From: Trematomus loennbergii
Taxonomy: Eukaryota > Chordata > Actinopteri > Perciformes > Nototheniidae
NCBI GenBank assembly: GCA_012861695.1
Contig: JAAOOA010000147.1
Span: forward strand, 1,130,510-1,194,509
Direction: 5' to 3'
Length of the DNA: 64,000 bases
Shown here: piece after piece, positions 36,201-46,050 of the stretch
Position numbering within the stretch: position 1 is the stretch's first letter
How the letters are laid out: every line of letters starts with the position of its first letter
Position numbers and translations under genes: made by a program
The notes under the pieces: model-generated
Databases searched by the model: none
Told to the model about the DNA's origin: nothing
The model's input: only the letters and a program-made list of their open reading frames with translations

Positions 36201-39200
36201 ATTGGTTAGCTGGCGGGCTCTGTTGTTATTGGTCAACCCCTAAGAGATGTTTCGGCCCTCAGCATATCATGTATGATGTGAAATGTGTGGAAACGGCTCT
36301 CCCTGAACCACGGCCTTTACTGTACCTTTGGTCAGGGCGACTGAATGATGGCTCCCACAGGCGACCTGAGAAACTGCACACAACATCTGCATAGGCCTGA
36401 GAGAACAAGAATCCAAGTGAAGACATATTTTCACAATTTAATACATTTACTTGCAAATTCAGGACACTGATTGACGGCATAACCTCAGCGGCTCCTCACC
36501 TTGGAACAAGCTTGCTGTCCACACAGAGAACTTGTCCTCCCTTGGACAGCAGTGTGACCGTATCATCTCCACAACTCACAGTCTTGATCTTGTCTTTAAA
36601 CTTCACAAATTCTGAGAGAACACAGAAACACAGCAGGTGTAAGGGATGCAGCTGATTGGTTACAACTACAGAAAAAGATGCTAAATCATCCATTTGTTCA
36701 TTGAACACCTCAGACATCATCAAGACAAATATGGATGGTTACAAACGTGAATGAAAGCTGTGATTGTAAATCAGGGTTATTCCTCTATACAGTATTATTT
36801 TTGGGAGCCCTTGATAGGTTTAAACATAAGTACTGTGTTGTTTGAAAATTAATATTAACTTATTTTCTTGGGAATATCTGAATTAATATTATTTGCTATT
36901 TTAACCAATTGCAAATACATCTAAATGATAATGTATTTATTTGGATTTCTGTAGGAATGTTGTCATTAATTTATAGATGACATGCTGTGATGAAATGTAA
37001 ATAAGTCCATCTACTTAAGTATTGTACTATAAATGTACTGTATTTTCACTTAAAACTCTGACTATAATTTACAGTGAACAAATTAATATTATGGTATAAA
37101 AAACTCAAGAGTTTATAAAATATGATATTGTGTTACAAATTAAACTAGCCAACATTTTGTCCAAGAACAGCTTAGTCGATTAATCATCTATCCAATTAAG
37201 AGAGGATTTATTGGCGTCTCTGAACATTTAAGTCATTTTGTAATTCATATTAAATAATTAGTTTTTTTTGTGCATTTTTTATTTTATTCATTTTAGATTT
37301 GTACTGCATTTTGCTGGTTGTACCAATGTACGTTAACTTAAGTAACATTTTCTTAGCCGGACTTTTACTTGTCATAGTATTTTTACAGTGGTATTAGTAC
37401 TTTTACGGAAGTAAAGGATTTGAATACTTCTTCCACCACTTATTAAAAAGTGTTATTTTACTCAAACACATACATATAAATAGTAAAACTAGAGAAAAGT
37501 ACAGTGCTGTAAAGTAACTAAGTAAATGTACTCAAGTACTTGTACTTTACTTGAGTATTTCAATGTTATGCTACTTTGTACTTCTACCGCTACAATTCAG
37601 AGGTAAATGGTGTACTTTGACTACACTACATGTATTTAATAACTTTAGTTACTTTACAGATTTGGAGTAATGATGTGAAATATAATCAACTCTTAAATCA
37701 GACTTTAGTTCCACCTGGAGTAAATTCACAAGCTACCCTGCAGTATACAAAGTCATTCAAACTAGCTGCACCTTTACCAGCTTTGATAACACTTTAATGA
37801 TCAATCATTATAAAACATATCATATATATTATTCTGGAGTGAGCCAATTTGTATAACAAGTACTTTTACTCTTGGTACTTTAAGTATTTTTTGCCTGAAG
37901 CCCCTCTGACTGTCCTCCGCCCAGGAAAACATGTTGTCACACACATGCCCGAGTCCCAGCTGACTGATCCCTCACAAAGCAGACTTCAGATCAGCTGTGA
38001 GCTGAGTTGGACCAAGCCAAGAAAACAGGTGAGTCACACTGAGGCGTTGGTGTGTGAGCTTTCAAGAGAAAGGAAAGTGAAGCTAAGACTGGTTGTTGAA
38101 ATTCCACCCATGGAGACCTGTAGTTTACTCTTTTCTTAATTGTCTTATCTGCGTATGAGCAATGAGGCATTAATGAATGAATCCACATCAGTCTGGGAGA
38201 CAGTATCACAGCATCAGGACCGAGACCAGCAGACTCAGGGTCAGTTTATCCCACAGGACATCAGACTGCTGACCTCACCTACTTTTTTCATAGCTTATGT
38301 GTTTACATACTTTCTTCATCATATTTTCAACATTCTATGCTATGACTTGTTTTTTTCAAATACAGAGATTCCACCTTCATCAGAGGGGGGAAGTAACTAA
38401 GTACATCTACTCAAAGGTAGGGTAGGTAAGAATGGAGAAACCAGCTCGAGTGCGCTAGAATTTGAAAGTACACAACCGAAAAAAATCTGCCCCTTCCTTC
38501 TGACTTCCTTACAGAGCCCCTCCTCCAACACACACGAACGCGCACATGACCAATGAGGGCACGAGATAAGTTTGTGCACAGATGGAAGGCTGACAGGCAG
38601 GTAGGCCATCCAGTTATTTTAGCCGGGCCGGCTAAAATAATTGGTCGTGCTTTTTACAGCGCCACGGCTTCCACAGATGACATTTTTGTATGTATTTATT
38701 GTCAAAGCATTTAATGTATTCATTGCTATCGGGATGTTAAGAGCATTCCATGGAATATAACAAAAAGTGTTTCTGAAGTGAATTACCTACCCACCTTTAA
38801 CTTTAATATTGAGATAGGCTACTTGTACTTTGAGTATTTCCATTTATTCTACTTTTTACTTCTACTCCACTACATTTATTTAATACCTTTAGTTATACTT
38901 TACAGGTTTGGATTAATGATGTGAAATATAATCAAGTCTTAAATCAGACTTTAGTTACACCTAAATTCACAAGCTACATGCAGTATACAAAGTCATTAAA
39001 ACTAGCTGCACCTTTACCAGCTTTGATAACACTTTAATGATCAATAATTATAAAACACATCATATATATTATTCTGAAATGGACCAATCACGCTGCACAT
39101 CAACATTGCTAACGTTAGCGCTAGATTTCGCGGACGATGTATGACATCGTCCTCTAATTTCATCAGTTTAGCTGTTACATCTCCTTGTTCTCTCTTGTCC

Positions 39201-39929
39201 TTTCTCTTTTGAGCGCCGCTCTTGTGCTTTGGTTTGCTGTACATTATAAATGCAATTCATTAAAAATGTTATAATGCTGCCGAACTTGCTGCTGCTAGCT
39301 ACAGTACAGTACAGGTTGACTAAACGGTTCGCTCGTCACGCAAGGTATCACATGACATGAAATTGAGCAAGGTCATTGGACAGACAAATTACAAATTAAT
39401 TTAGGTTGCTTGGTTACTTTGAAGCCTGCATGAACAAAAAAAACAAACAAAAAAAATTATTATATATATATTTTTTAATATATTTTTTTTTGCATGGGCC
39501 CCTGGCCGGCTCTGGGCCCCGGTGCGTTGCACCGGCTGCACCGTCGATAGTTACGCCACTGACTCTGGTACTTCTACTTTTACTTGAGTACAAGATCTGA
39601 GTACTTCTCCGCCAATAGGCTACAGCTTTTACACGAGCTGAGCTGGTAAAAGTAAAACATGGTGTACATAAATCGTAGAGTCCGAAGAGTATCTGGACTA
39701 ACACTCACTCTGTTTTCCTCTCACTCTGCTCCCAGCTGGGCTCTCTCTGATGGGAATGATGAACGCGTTGCCATTACTTTTTAGGAAAGCGAGCACAGTG
39801 CGCCCGCAGACAGAGCCGTGATATGATACCCGAGCTGGAGATGATGGAGCCCCTCTGCTGTAGGGGGGGCCGTGTCTGAGCCATCTTTTAGCCTGAAGCC
39901 CCTCTGACTGTCCTCCCCCAGGAAAACAT
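22791..39929 (-). CDS. small HERC E3 ubiquitin ligase, unit 1, complete 23-exon gene
   Basis: Minus-strand gene of 23 exons with GT-AG junctions and consistent phases, about 3.03 kb of coding sequence (about 1,010 residues, the usual length of small HERCs). Exon limits: 39929-39709, 36611-36500, 36396-36326, 35731-35510, 35416-35325, 32408-32279, 31379-31255, 31167-31097, 31012-30897, 30768-30709, 29026-28921, 28665-28467, 27578-27430, 27293-27178, 27065-26970, 26844-26683, 26575-26427, 26310-26144, 26019-25953, 25859-25789, 24645-24462, 24342-24234, 23022-22791. The N-terminal half is an RCC1-type beta propeller, the C-terminal half a HECT domain that takes ubiquitin from an E2 onto a cysteine before passing it to substrate. 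Fish small HERCs form an expanded, often interferon-linked group (family knowledge). Single-base frameshifts occur in exons 1 (two), 6, 14, 17 and 23. Confidence 0.88.
24696..24925 (+). mobile_element. fish SINE block, unit 1 only
   Basis: Contains a tRNA-like B-box GTTCGAGTCCC, the body TGTCCCTGGGCAAGACACTT and the tail TAAGTCGCTTTGGATAAAAG ending in TAATG repeats. Unit 2 runs uninterrupted from TCCTGTCAAA to TTAAGATAAG at about 59,229. Lies in the intron between HERC exons 20 and 21. Confidence 0.8.
27430..31012 (-). CDS. HERC exons 9-13, linker between propeller and HECT
   Basis: Five exons encode a mainly helical linker with open frames: [20 protein letters not shown] (exon 9), [18 protein letters not shown] (exon 10, the FSSxxCLNxSFL string typical of HERCs), [17 protein letters not shown] (exon 11), [20 protein letters not shown] with a long helical region and an [12 protein letters not shown] patch (exon 12), and [20 protein letters not shown] (exon 13). 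All junction phases agree. The intron at 29,027-30,708 has acquired the hAT at 29,232-30,254. The unit 2 exon 13 (63,646-63,794) is the same length with an open frame. Confidence 0.85.
29232..30254. mobile_element. hAT element, 1.02 kb, in HERC intron
   Basis: TIRs CAGGGGTCGGCAACC and GGTTGCCGACCCCTG are flanked by perfect 8-bp duplications ATCTGGGC (29,224-29,231 and 30,255-30,262). The CAGGGGTCGGCAAC end is a well-known hAT (Charlie-type) terminus. No transposase frame. It sits within an older repeat whose outer ends (AGCATGGATG near 29,125 and CATCCATGCT near 30,373) are inverted. Confidence 0.9.
31097..36611 (-). CDS. HERC exons 2-8, RCC1 propeller
   Basis: Seven exons carry successive RCC1-type repeats, each recognisable by a (V/I)xCGxxHxxxLT string followed by VYTWG-like and GQLG strings. 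Examples: [13 protein letters not shown] (exons 3-4), [18 protein letters not shown] and [18 protein letters not shown] (exon 4), [13 protein letters not shown] (exon 5), [17 protein letters not shown] (exon 6), [20 protein letters not shown] (exon 7), [16 protein letters not shown] (exon 8). In small HERCs this propeller is the substrate- or partner-binding part. Exon 6 has one lost base in the C-run at about 32,310-32,314; before it AELWG and after it the VNKIACGR repeat are in different frames. Introns hold the Harbinger-like MITE at 31,431-32,200 and the nest at 32,507-34,797. Confidence 0.88.
31431..32200. mobile_element. Harbinger-like MITE (copy 2), 770 bp
   Basis: TIRs TGGCGCATTTCCACTACAG and CTGTAGTGGAAATGCGCCA. 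Sequence and length closely match 21,638-22,414 in the same orientation, including the GAGGCCGAGC repeats. Flanks are TTT and TTA, so the target duplication is imperfect. In the HERC intron between exons 6 and 7. Confidence 0.75.
32777..33826. mobile_element. Harbinger-like element, 1.05 kb
   Basis: TIRs GGCTGCGTTTCACTTC and GAAGTGAAACGCAGCC are flanked by CTG on each side (32,774-32,776 and 33,827-33,829). The rejoined target reads CACCTGGTCT, which fits the CACCWGGTCT core reported for zebrafish Harbinger insertions with CWG duplication. No transposase frame is seen inside. Confidence 0.7.
33828..33897. repeat. two tandem copies of a 35-36-bp unit
   Basis: TGGTCTGCCCCTGGCTCCGC and the rest of the unit are repeated once, directly at the Harbinger insertion edge within the LTR-like sequence. 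Confidence 0.8.
36034..36285. repeat. partial piggyBac-like MITE (family A)
   Basis: Starts TTAAAGGGTTCATATTATTC and matches the interior of 11,823-12,239 (GGACATGTCTCCATGCTTTA; CTGATTGGTTAGCTGG). Truncated on the right, 40 bp short of HERC exon 3. Confidence 0.6.
36612..37507. other. HERC intron 1, no further features
   Basis: AT-rich intronic DNA between exon 2 and the MITE cluster. Nothing recognised. Confidence 0.5.
37508..37892. repeat. AAGTACTT-family MITE next to the truncated exon 1 copy
   Basis: Begins near AAGTAAATGTACTCAAGTAC and ends TACTTTAAGTATTTTTTGCC. Matches 38,813-39,085 over the AATGATGTGAAATATAATCA to CATCATATATATTATTCTG interior. Confidence 0.65.
37895..38110 (-). pseudogene. 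duplicated HERC promoter with truncated exon 1
   Basis: Matches 39,893-40,095 over the region from GCCTGAAGCCCCTCTGACTG to the AAGACTGGTTGTTGAAAT end. On the minus strand the start codon (37,934-37,936) is kept and the frame reads [13 protein letters not shown] before the match stops at the MITE edge near 37,895. No exon 1 donor remains, so this copy cannot splice as the functional exon does. The interferon-type site is reduced to GAAAGTGAAGCT at 38,073-38,084. Confidence 0.75.
38391..39620. repeat. AAGTACTT-family MITE with nested insertions
   Basis: The left end GAAGTAACTAAGTACATCTAC (split) and right end TACTTTTACTTGAGTACAAG bracket two further elements: 38,413-38,799, and a hAT-type fragment from about 39,070 to 39,559 ending TAGTTACGCCACTG. 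It lies in HERC intron 1. Confidence 0.55.
38413..38799. mobile_element. TIR MITE, about 390 bp
   Basis: AAAGGTAGGGTAGGTAAG at the left pairs imperfectly with TTACCTACCCACCTTT at the right. Nested in the AAGTACTT-family repeat. Confidence 0.6.
39709..39929 (-). CDS. HERC exon 1 (start codon, first propeller strand)
   Basis: The ATG at 39,927-39,929 opens MFSW followed by a G-run and [13 protein letters not shown] in the next frame; later LSAG and [14 protein letters not shown] are again in shifted frames. The exon ends RGKQ with an A|GTGAGT donor, joining in phase to [17 protein letters not shown] of exon 2. A MFSWGED-type start and VLAFxKSNGNAF are characteristic of teleost HERC-like ligases (family knowledge). 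Two single-base losses are implied, one in the C-run at about 39,915-39,919 (five C where six would keep frame), the other near 39,804 (GCGGGCGCAC on the coding strand). Confidence 0.8.
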
Positions 39930-40003
39930 GTTGTCACACACCTGCCCGAGTCCCAGCTGACTGATCCCTCACAAAGCATACTTCAGATCAGCTGTGAGCC
40001 TCG

Positions 40004-40073
40004 GAAAACGAAAGCTAAAGCTAGAGAGAGTCACACTGAGGCGTGTGCTTTCAAGATAAATGAAAGTGAAACT
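40004..40073 (-). promoter_or_regulatory. two ISRE/IRF-type sites upstream of HERC
   Basis: GAAAACGAAAGC at 40,004-40,015 and GAAAGTGAAACT at 40,062-40,073 both fit GAAANNGAAA, the core bound by interferon regulatory factors and ISGF3 (ISRE, read AGTTTCNNTTTC on the gene strand). They lie 75 and 133 bp upstream of the start codon at 39,929, a usual distance for an interferon-stimulated promoter. The duplicated promoter at 38 kb keeps only one degenerate version. Confidence 0.7.
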
Positions 40074-40189
40074 AAGAGTGGTTGTTTAAATCCATAGGCT
40101 ATTATGTCATGAACTATTGCAACATTAAAATGTGGTTAGATTGTAAAAGAGTTGTTACTGAGAGTTTTACAGTCATTAGCATACTTGCC

Positions 40190-40562
40190 AACCTTGAGAC
40201 ATCAAAACCACCGCGGGGGGGGGGGGGTGCTAGTGGATCGCCGGAGCTGTATTAGATTAACATTAACATGCTTCTTGTAGTTGTAAGTGCACTGCCTTGC
40301 GGCAGGAAAGAGGGTAGAATTGTTCTGTTGTTCTTCCTCACCCTCTCAGACTTTCGGTTGCGCGCGCTACTAAAGAGACGCGCTACCATGGAAACCAATC
40401 AATGGTGTAGCTGTATTAAAGTCCGAGTGGAAACAGTCCTGAGTAAATCTGATTTTGTCAGAAATAGGGAAAATGCGGGAGAAATATGACCCCGGGAGGA
40501 AACCGGGAGAGGGCAATGAAATCGGGAGTCTCCCGCGAAAATCGGGAGGGTTGGCAAGTATG
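40190..40562. mobile_element. hAT MITE, 373 bp
   Basis: TIRs CATACTTGCCAACC and GGTTGGCAAGTATG are flanked by perfect 8-bp duplications GTCATTAG (40,182-40,189 and 40,563-40,570). It contains a G-run at 40,216-40,227. It lies about 115 bp upstream of the ISRE sites. Confidence 0.88.
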
Positions 40563-41780
40563 GTCATTAGGCCTACTGTAAAGGTGCAGATCGGGTTTGT
40601 GTTTCAGTGAATTGGAAAGTGATGGATATGGGTGGATTACTGAACAGTCCTATGGAGTACAGGGGCCCACAGTATCAGGGGTCCCAAAGCAACATTTATT
40701 GTTCACAAAACGATGCAGTGTTTTCATTTCTTGGTTTGCAATACAGTAGAGAGAGGGCTCAGAATAATAGATGTGTAAAGTTATAAGCAGTTCAATTGAA
40801 GGTGACTTGTGACAGCCGGGAAGCAATAAGAGTGAATACATTCAGTTGTTAAAGCTCAACAATGTGTTTTGATTCAATTAAAATCTTAAGAATTATAATT
40901 TGAAAGTGGTAGTTTTACTATATTTCTACACATTTAAAGTGTTGATACTAAAATGTAAGCAGCTTCATCCTAACTGCAGGTGCTTGTAATCTCCTGTCGT
41001 CAGCAGGTGGCGCTGTGGTCTCACATTAATGTGACTTCAGGTTCCTGTGCTGCTGTGTCAAATCTTACATTTGGATTCAGATTGTTTTCCTGTTTTTAGT
41101 TAAACTTATACGGGTTACTTTACAAATTGTTAATATCAAATTACATATGAATACATTTTTCAAATGTTCTGACATAGCAACATTTCTGACATAAGCATAA
41201 CTTAACTCAGCATAACTCAGTTCAGTTGTTAAGTTCAGCCGTGTTTTGTGCCCACCTCAACGTCCAAATACAGCCTCATCTCTCCCAGACCCACCTGGTG
41301 ACGTACTTGCTAGAAGATTAATCTGGACACCTCCTCGAACACCCTTTACGTAAACCAATCAACACGCCAGGAGCCGGGATTCGATCTGGGAAGTGACGAG
41401 ATCCAAGCGAGGGGCACTGAAAAAGCTTTCTGCCAGAGTTGGGAACCACCTTCCTCCAGAGCCTTCCCAATCCAAACTAGGGCCTTTCACGCATGAAATA
41501 CACCCGTCGAATGTCAGCCATCATTGGGGCAGAGGTCCCAGAGGTTCCTGTCCATAACCCCCTCTGGGAACCCTTTTTGGTCCCTACTGTTAACCTCTAA
41601 ATCAGAATCATTGCTGTGGCAGAGGTGAACAACTGCAGCCGTCCTCTGGACTCACACAGAAAAGATGGCCACAGGAAGCCACACTCGACTCACAAGGGTC
41701 TGTCGTCTTAAAGGGTCAGGCCAGGAGGGAGGGACGGGGAAAGCTCCACAGCTGGCATCAGAAACAAGATAACTGGTGCC

Positions 41781-42718
41781 CAGAGATGGGGTCATTACTA
41801 AAAAAAGTAATATATTACATATTACATATTACTTTTTAAAAAAGTAATATATTACACTACTTCGTTACTCTCTACATAAAGTAACTCGTTACTTTACTCG
41901 TTACTTTACTCGTTACTTTACTCGCAGGGCCGGCCCGCCCCTCCCTACAGGCAGATCACGCAGACTGCTAAAGTTTCAAATGTTCTCTTTAGTTCAGTTT
42001 CCATTGTCGCATAAGACTGATCCAGATAGCTCTGACTATGGCTGTCCTCTGTCTCCTGCTATCTGTAGTTTGCGCAGTATATCTCTGAACGATGCGATGG
42101 TGATTCCACTGTGCAAATAGGCAACATTACCTCTACTATGAAGGATGCTACAAGCCTGTCCATCTCTGCTTTGGTTACCGGTCCTCCAAATTCTAATTTG
42201 TGCCGCTTCAGAGTCGGCGGCGGCGCACTCACAACATCCTCACTCTGGGTTCGGGGGTCCGGTCCTTAGCTATTAGCTTCACCTTAGCATGTGTTCTTTG
42301 CAGGTGTTTGTTGAGGTTTGACGTGGTGTTTGCAGCAGTGTATAACAGCTTCTGGCCTGGACACAGTTTGCACCTCACCGTCACATTCCTGTCTATTCTT
42401 CGGACAAACTCAAAATAATGGGCATATCTCCACCCCTCGAAAGTTATCGCTGACTCAGCCATGTTTATGCAGCACTGCACGCGGAGATGTGGACGCGCAG
42501 ATTACGTACATATAAACCTGCGGCGGAAACCCCTCTTGTCTGTCAGTGTGATTATGACTGATTTTATAAAATAACGAAGTAACGCGTGTCGGGGCAATGT
42601 TAGTAACTGTAGTGTGATTACTGAATTATAAAAGTAACGCGTTACACTACTCCGTTACCGACAAAAGTAATATTATTACAATAACGCGTTACAAAGTAAC
42701 GCGTTACACCCAACTCTG
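41781..42718. mobile_element. hAT element, 938 bp, with BED finger remnant
   Basis: Ends CAGAGATGGGG and CCCAACTCTG are flanked by perfect 8-bp duplications CTGGTGCC (41,773-41,780 and 42,719-42,726). Both sub-terminal regions are rich in GTTACTTT/GTAACGCG repeats, typical of this hAT family. The empty site is visible in copy A at 2,519-2,526. Confidence 0.92.
42229..42462 (-). CDS. BED-type zinc finger fragment of hAT transposase
   Basis: The minus-strand frame reads MAESAITFEGWRYAHYFEFV, then a zinc finger CKLC...NLNKHLQRTH with C-x2-C and H-x4-H spacing, and stops soon after at RVRML. It is the N-terminal DNA-binding part only; no catalytic domain follows. Confidence 0.7.
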   Translation of the reverse strand: MAESAITFEGWRYAHYFEFVRRIDRNVTVRCKLCPGQKLLYTAANTTSNLNKHLQRTHAKVKLIAKDRTPEPRVRML

Positions 42719-43142
42719 CTGGTGCCTGGGGAAACATTTGTGTTGCTAAATGATGGTAAAACCCCCCTAAAACAGGTGCAAGGGTCTTTTGAAGTGTCAA
42801 TGATCAATGTGTGTCCTATAGGATGTAACCCATCACATTGGTTAAAAGACTGCTCCTGTCAAAGTATGATCCTCTACATGTCAACACACTCTCTTTGACT
42901 GAAAGCATCACTCGGAGCTGTATGTGTATGTTACATCCTACTGTGGGTCTTAACAACAGTATTGTGTGATATATAGTGTGTCAGCTGTTTGTGTTGAGCT
43001 GAATGTAGTGAAGAGCTGCATCCTCACAGGGTTCATCTTCAGTTTCATGGAGATACTTTTCTATTATCACCTGATGCCTTCCCTCATCAATTATACATCA
43101 CAGCTACAGTTCACTGACCCGCCATACTGCCCACTCAACCTT

Positions 43143-43257
<115 letters not shown>

Positions 43258-43329
43258 ATTCAAGGTCAAATACTAACCTGGCCTTAACCCCGCCCCCTGT
43301 CCCGCCCACTTGAGGACAGGGTTTCCCTC

Positions 43330-44992
43330 TCAGGCGCCGTTTACACGAGGAGAAAACTGCTTGTATCTGCATAGTTTCGCGTGCGTATAGCCCTATTATT
43401 TACACGAGGCCGATAGAAACTGACCCCACAAACGATAACGGGTCCCAAGGTGGATAGATTTGCAAACGAAACGCTCTGGGGGGTCAACCGAGTCCGTGTA
43501 ATCACCTCTATACAAATATTTCCTGAAAAAATAGCGATAGCCCCACCTCTCCTCACCTCTCCTGCTCACTGCTGTAGCAACTATCAAAAATAGCTGTGTT
43601 AATTAAATGCACAAGGGGTTCTTGAATGAAATAATATTATAAAAGGCAAACCAGAATTGTTAACGCCCAATATACTCCTTAAACAAAATAAACAGAGTCA
43701 GATTTCATGCATTGATCCATTATATTGACAAAGGCGCGATCTCACCCGGTGTTTGTAGAGAATATCTCTCTTTCTGAGCCATCCTCTCCACAGAGACGTG
43801 CTTCTTGGTCGGTCGATGCAATATCCACAGATTCGGTTTCTTTCAGTTAACTTCTGTTAGAAATTAAAATCAATGTTAAACAGCATAATTCAGTCTAAAA
43901 CATATCGTCAGTTTAAAGCTGTTTTATTGTGGAAAAACCCGGAAGTTCTCAGGAAATCAATGCCAAGCTTTTATTCTGAAAATCCTTTATCCGGTTAGCA
44001 TGTGACTAATGTTACGTTTTCTGAATGTAAAGTGAAAATGACTTGGAGTGTTTACACATTACGTGAGTAGCTATGACGTCAGAGGGAGCTACCGTAAATG
44101 AGAACTGTGCCATAGAAGCGTTTTTAGGACTTCTAAACTAACGATTACAGCTGTTTATAAGGTATTAAATAGAAAGTCATGACAGAGATAAGGAGGAGAA
44201 AATGCTTAAGGAAATAGGCAGAGAATACCAATGTCGAAATCATCTGTGCTCTCGCGATATCGAACCCACAGATGAGAAGGGCGGTCCCACTATCTGCACA
44301 GCGGGGGACAACGAGACGTGCATAAAAACAGAGGACAGAGGACAACTCGCCCCTTTCCTTCGCTGCAACCCACCCTGAAGACATCACCGGCTTTGTCTCT
44401 CCATTATCCATGCTTGTTCTTTAACCACGTTACTTAATTAAACTACCCATTTGAACCTTTTCAGAGACTCCATTAGTCTCGTTATTTTAAGCTCCTCTCG
44501 AGAACATCGAATACTTCAATACTTCCCCGTTGCATTTATCCATATGCTGAGGAAATGACTATATCCCGCTGAATACCAGCAATCGCCACACACACTTCCT
44601 CCTGTCAGTAGCTACTGCTAGTGCTACTGCTACTGACCATGCTACAGATATTAGTGCAAAATCTACAGCTCCTCTACCACAACCATCAGCAACAAGTGGA
44701 CATGGAGAATTACATGAACTACATGTTGCTAAATACACCGCGGGGCTTAAACAGAAGGGTAGCCATGGCAACATTGCGGCGGGGCTGCTCGGGCTGCTCT
44801 TCTTCGCTGCTTGTGGTGTATTTTGGCGGAAGTTACAGCGTCACTTACAGTCCCGGCATATGTACTACATCGTTTCCAGCGGCCTCGTTTGAACAGACAC
44901 GTTAAATGAAACGAATGCATGTGAACGGAAGACTTTTTTGAATACGCATACTGTGCATAAACGCAAACGTTCCCGTGTGAGTGGGGCCTCAG
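43330..44992. repeat. probable TIR element, about 1.66 kb
   Basis: The left CAGGCGCCGTTTACACGAGG and the right end (reverse complement CTGAGGCCCCACTCACACGG) are imperfect inverted repeats with the GGCNCCNTTTACACG-type motif seen in fish DNA elements. No target duplication could be confirmed. Internal ORFs are not recognisable. Confidence 0.4.
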
Positions 44993-45254
44993 TGGAGTTT
45001 GACCTCTGACCTCTCTGCCCTCGCTTGGTTCACCTGATGTTACTGCTGATGAAATATTCAACAGTGTCAACCGTTGCCCGTTATCATGGAGACGGAAAAA
45101 CACAGCACGTTGTTTTGTTGCAGTAACTATGAACTGGTTCAGCATAGAATTTACTCTCAATACATCTGATGAATCAATATGTGTATTTAAATGTGCAGTC
45201 TGCCCGAAATAGACCGAACACTAATGAATTGATCTCTCAATTATTGAAAATAAT

Positions 45255-46050
45255 AATAATAATAATGGGTTTCATTTATAAACCACTTCATATTTGAGTG
45301 CAAATCCCGAAGTGCTACATGCAGTGAGAATGGAACAATATACAACAGTACACCACGGTAGGATTAATAAAAGCAGTAAAAACAAACAATACAAAATAAA
45401 TAAAAGGGTAGTAATAAATAAGATAAAAGATCTAGGAAAAGGCTCTATTGAACAGATGGGTTTTGAGGCCTTTTTTAAAAGCCTCCAGGGTCTGTGGTGC
45501 TCTCATGTGGTCGGGGAGAGCATTCCACAGTCTGGGAGCAGCCGAGCAGAAAGCCCGGTCTCCCATAGTACAGAGCTTGGTCCTGGGGGGTTTGAGGAGG
45601 TTGGCTTTGCTGGAGCGGGAGGTCCGCAAGGAGGTATGAGGGGTGAGGAGTTCCTTGAGGTAGGGGGGGGCAGTTCCATATATACACTGGTGGGTGAGGA
45701 GGGAGACCTTGTATTCGATCCTCAGTTCCACGGGGAGCCAGTGTAGTGATTTCAGGATGGGGGTGATATGATCGTATTTGCGCACCCTCATCAGGATCCT
45801 AGCAGCGCTGTTCTGAATGTACTGGAGCTTCTGGATGCTTTTGTCAGGGATCCCGATGAGGAGTGCATTGCAGTAGTCCAGCCTGGAGGAGACAAAGGCG
45901 TGGACTAGCTTTTCGGCGTCAGACAGAGTGAGTGTGGGGCGGAGTTTGGCGATATTCCTGAGGTGATAAAAGGAGTTCTTGCACAGCTGTTTAATGTGAG
46001 CCTCAAAGGTCAGATGGGCATCCATTTTCACACCCAGGTTGGTGACTATT
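45255..46050 (-). mobile_element. LINE (L2-type) 3' end, 5'-truncated
   Basis: The minus-strand frame 45,432-46,031 (about 200 residues) gives the C-terminal half of an L2-like reverse transcriptase: AHIKQLCKNSFYHLRNIAKL, LVHAFVSSRLDYCNALLIGI, HITPILKSLHWLPVELRIEY, APRLWNALPDHMR, GLKTHLFNRAF. The frame is open. The 3' end has AATATGAAGTGGTTTATAAA and a terminal (ATT)n tail at 45,250-45,266, as L2-type elements have. A relatively young insertion. Confidence 0.88.

Larger units (their letters stand above)
40705..42858. repeat. dispersed repeat, copy B (occupied by hAT)
   Basis: Same-orientation copy of 1,395-2,651, interrupted by the hAT at 41,781-42,718. The ends match copy A at ACAAAA (40,705) and GACTGCTCCTG (42,848-42,858). 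Confidence 0.8.
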
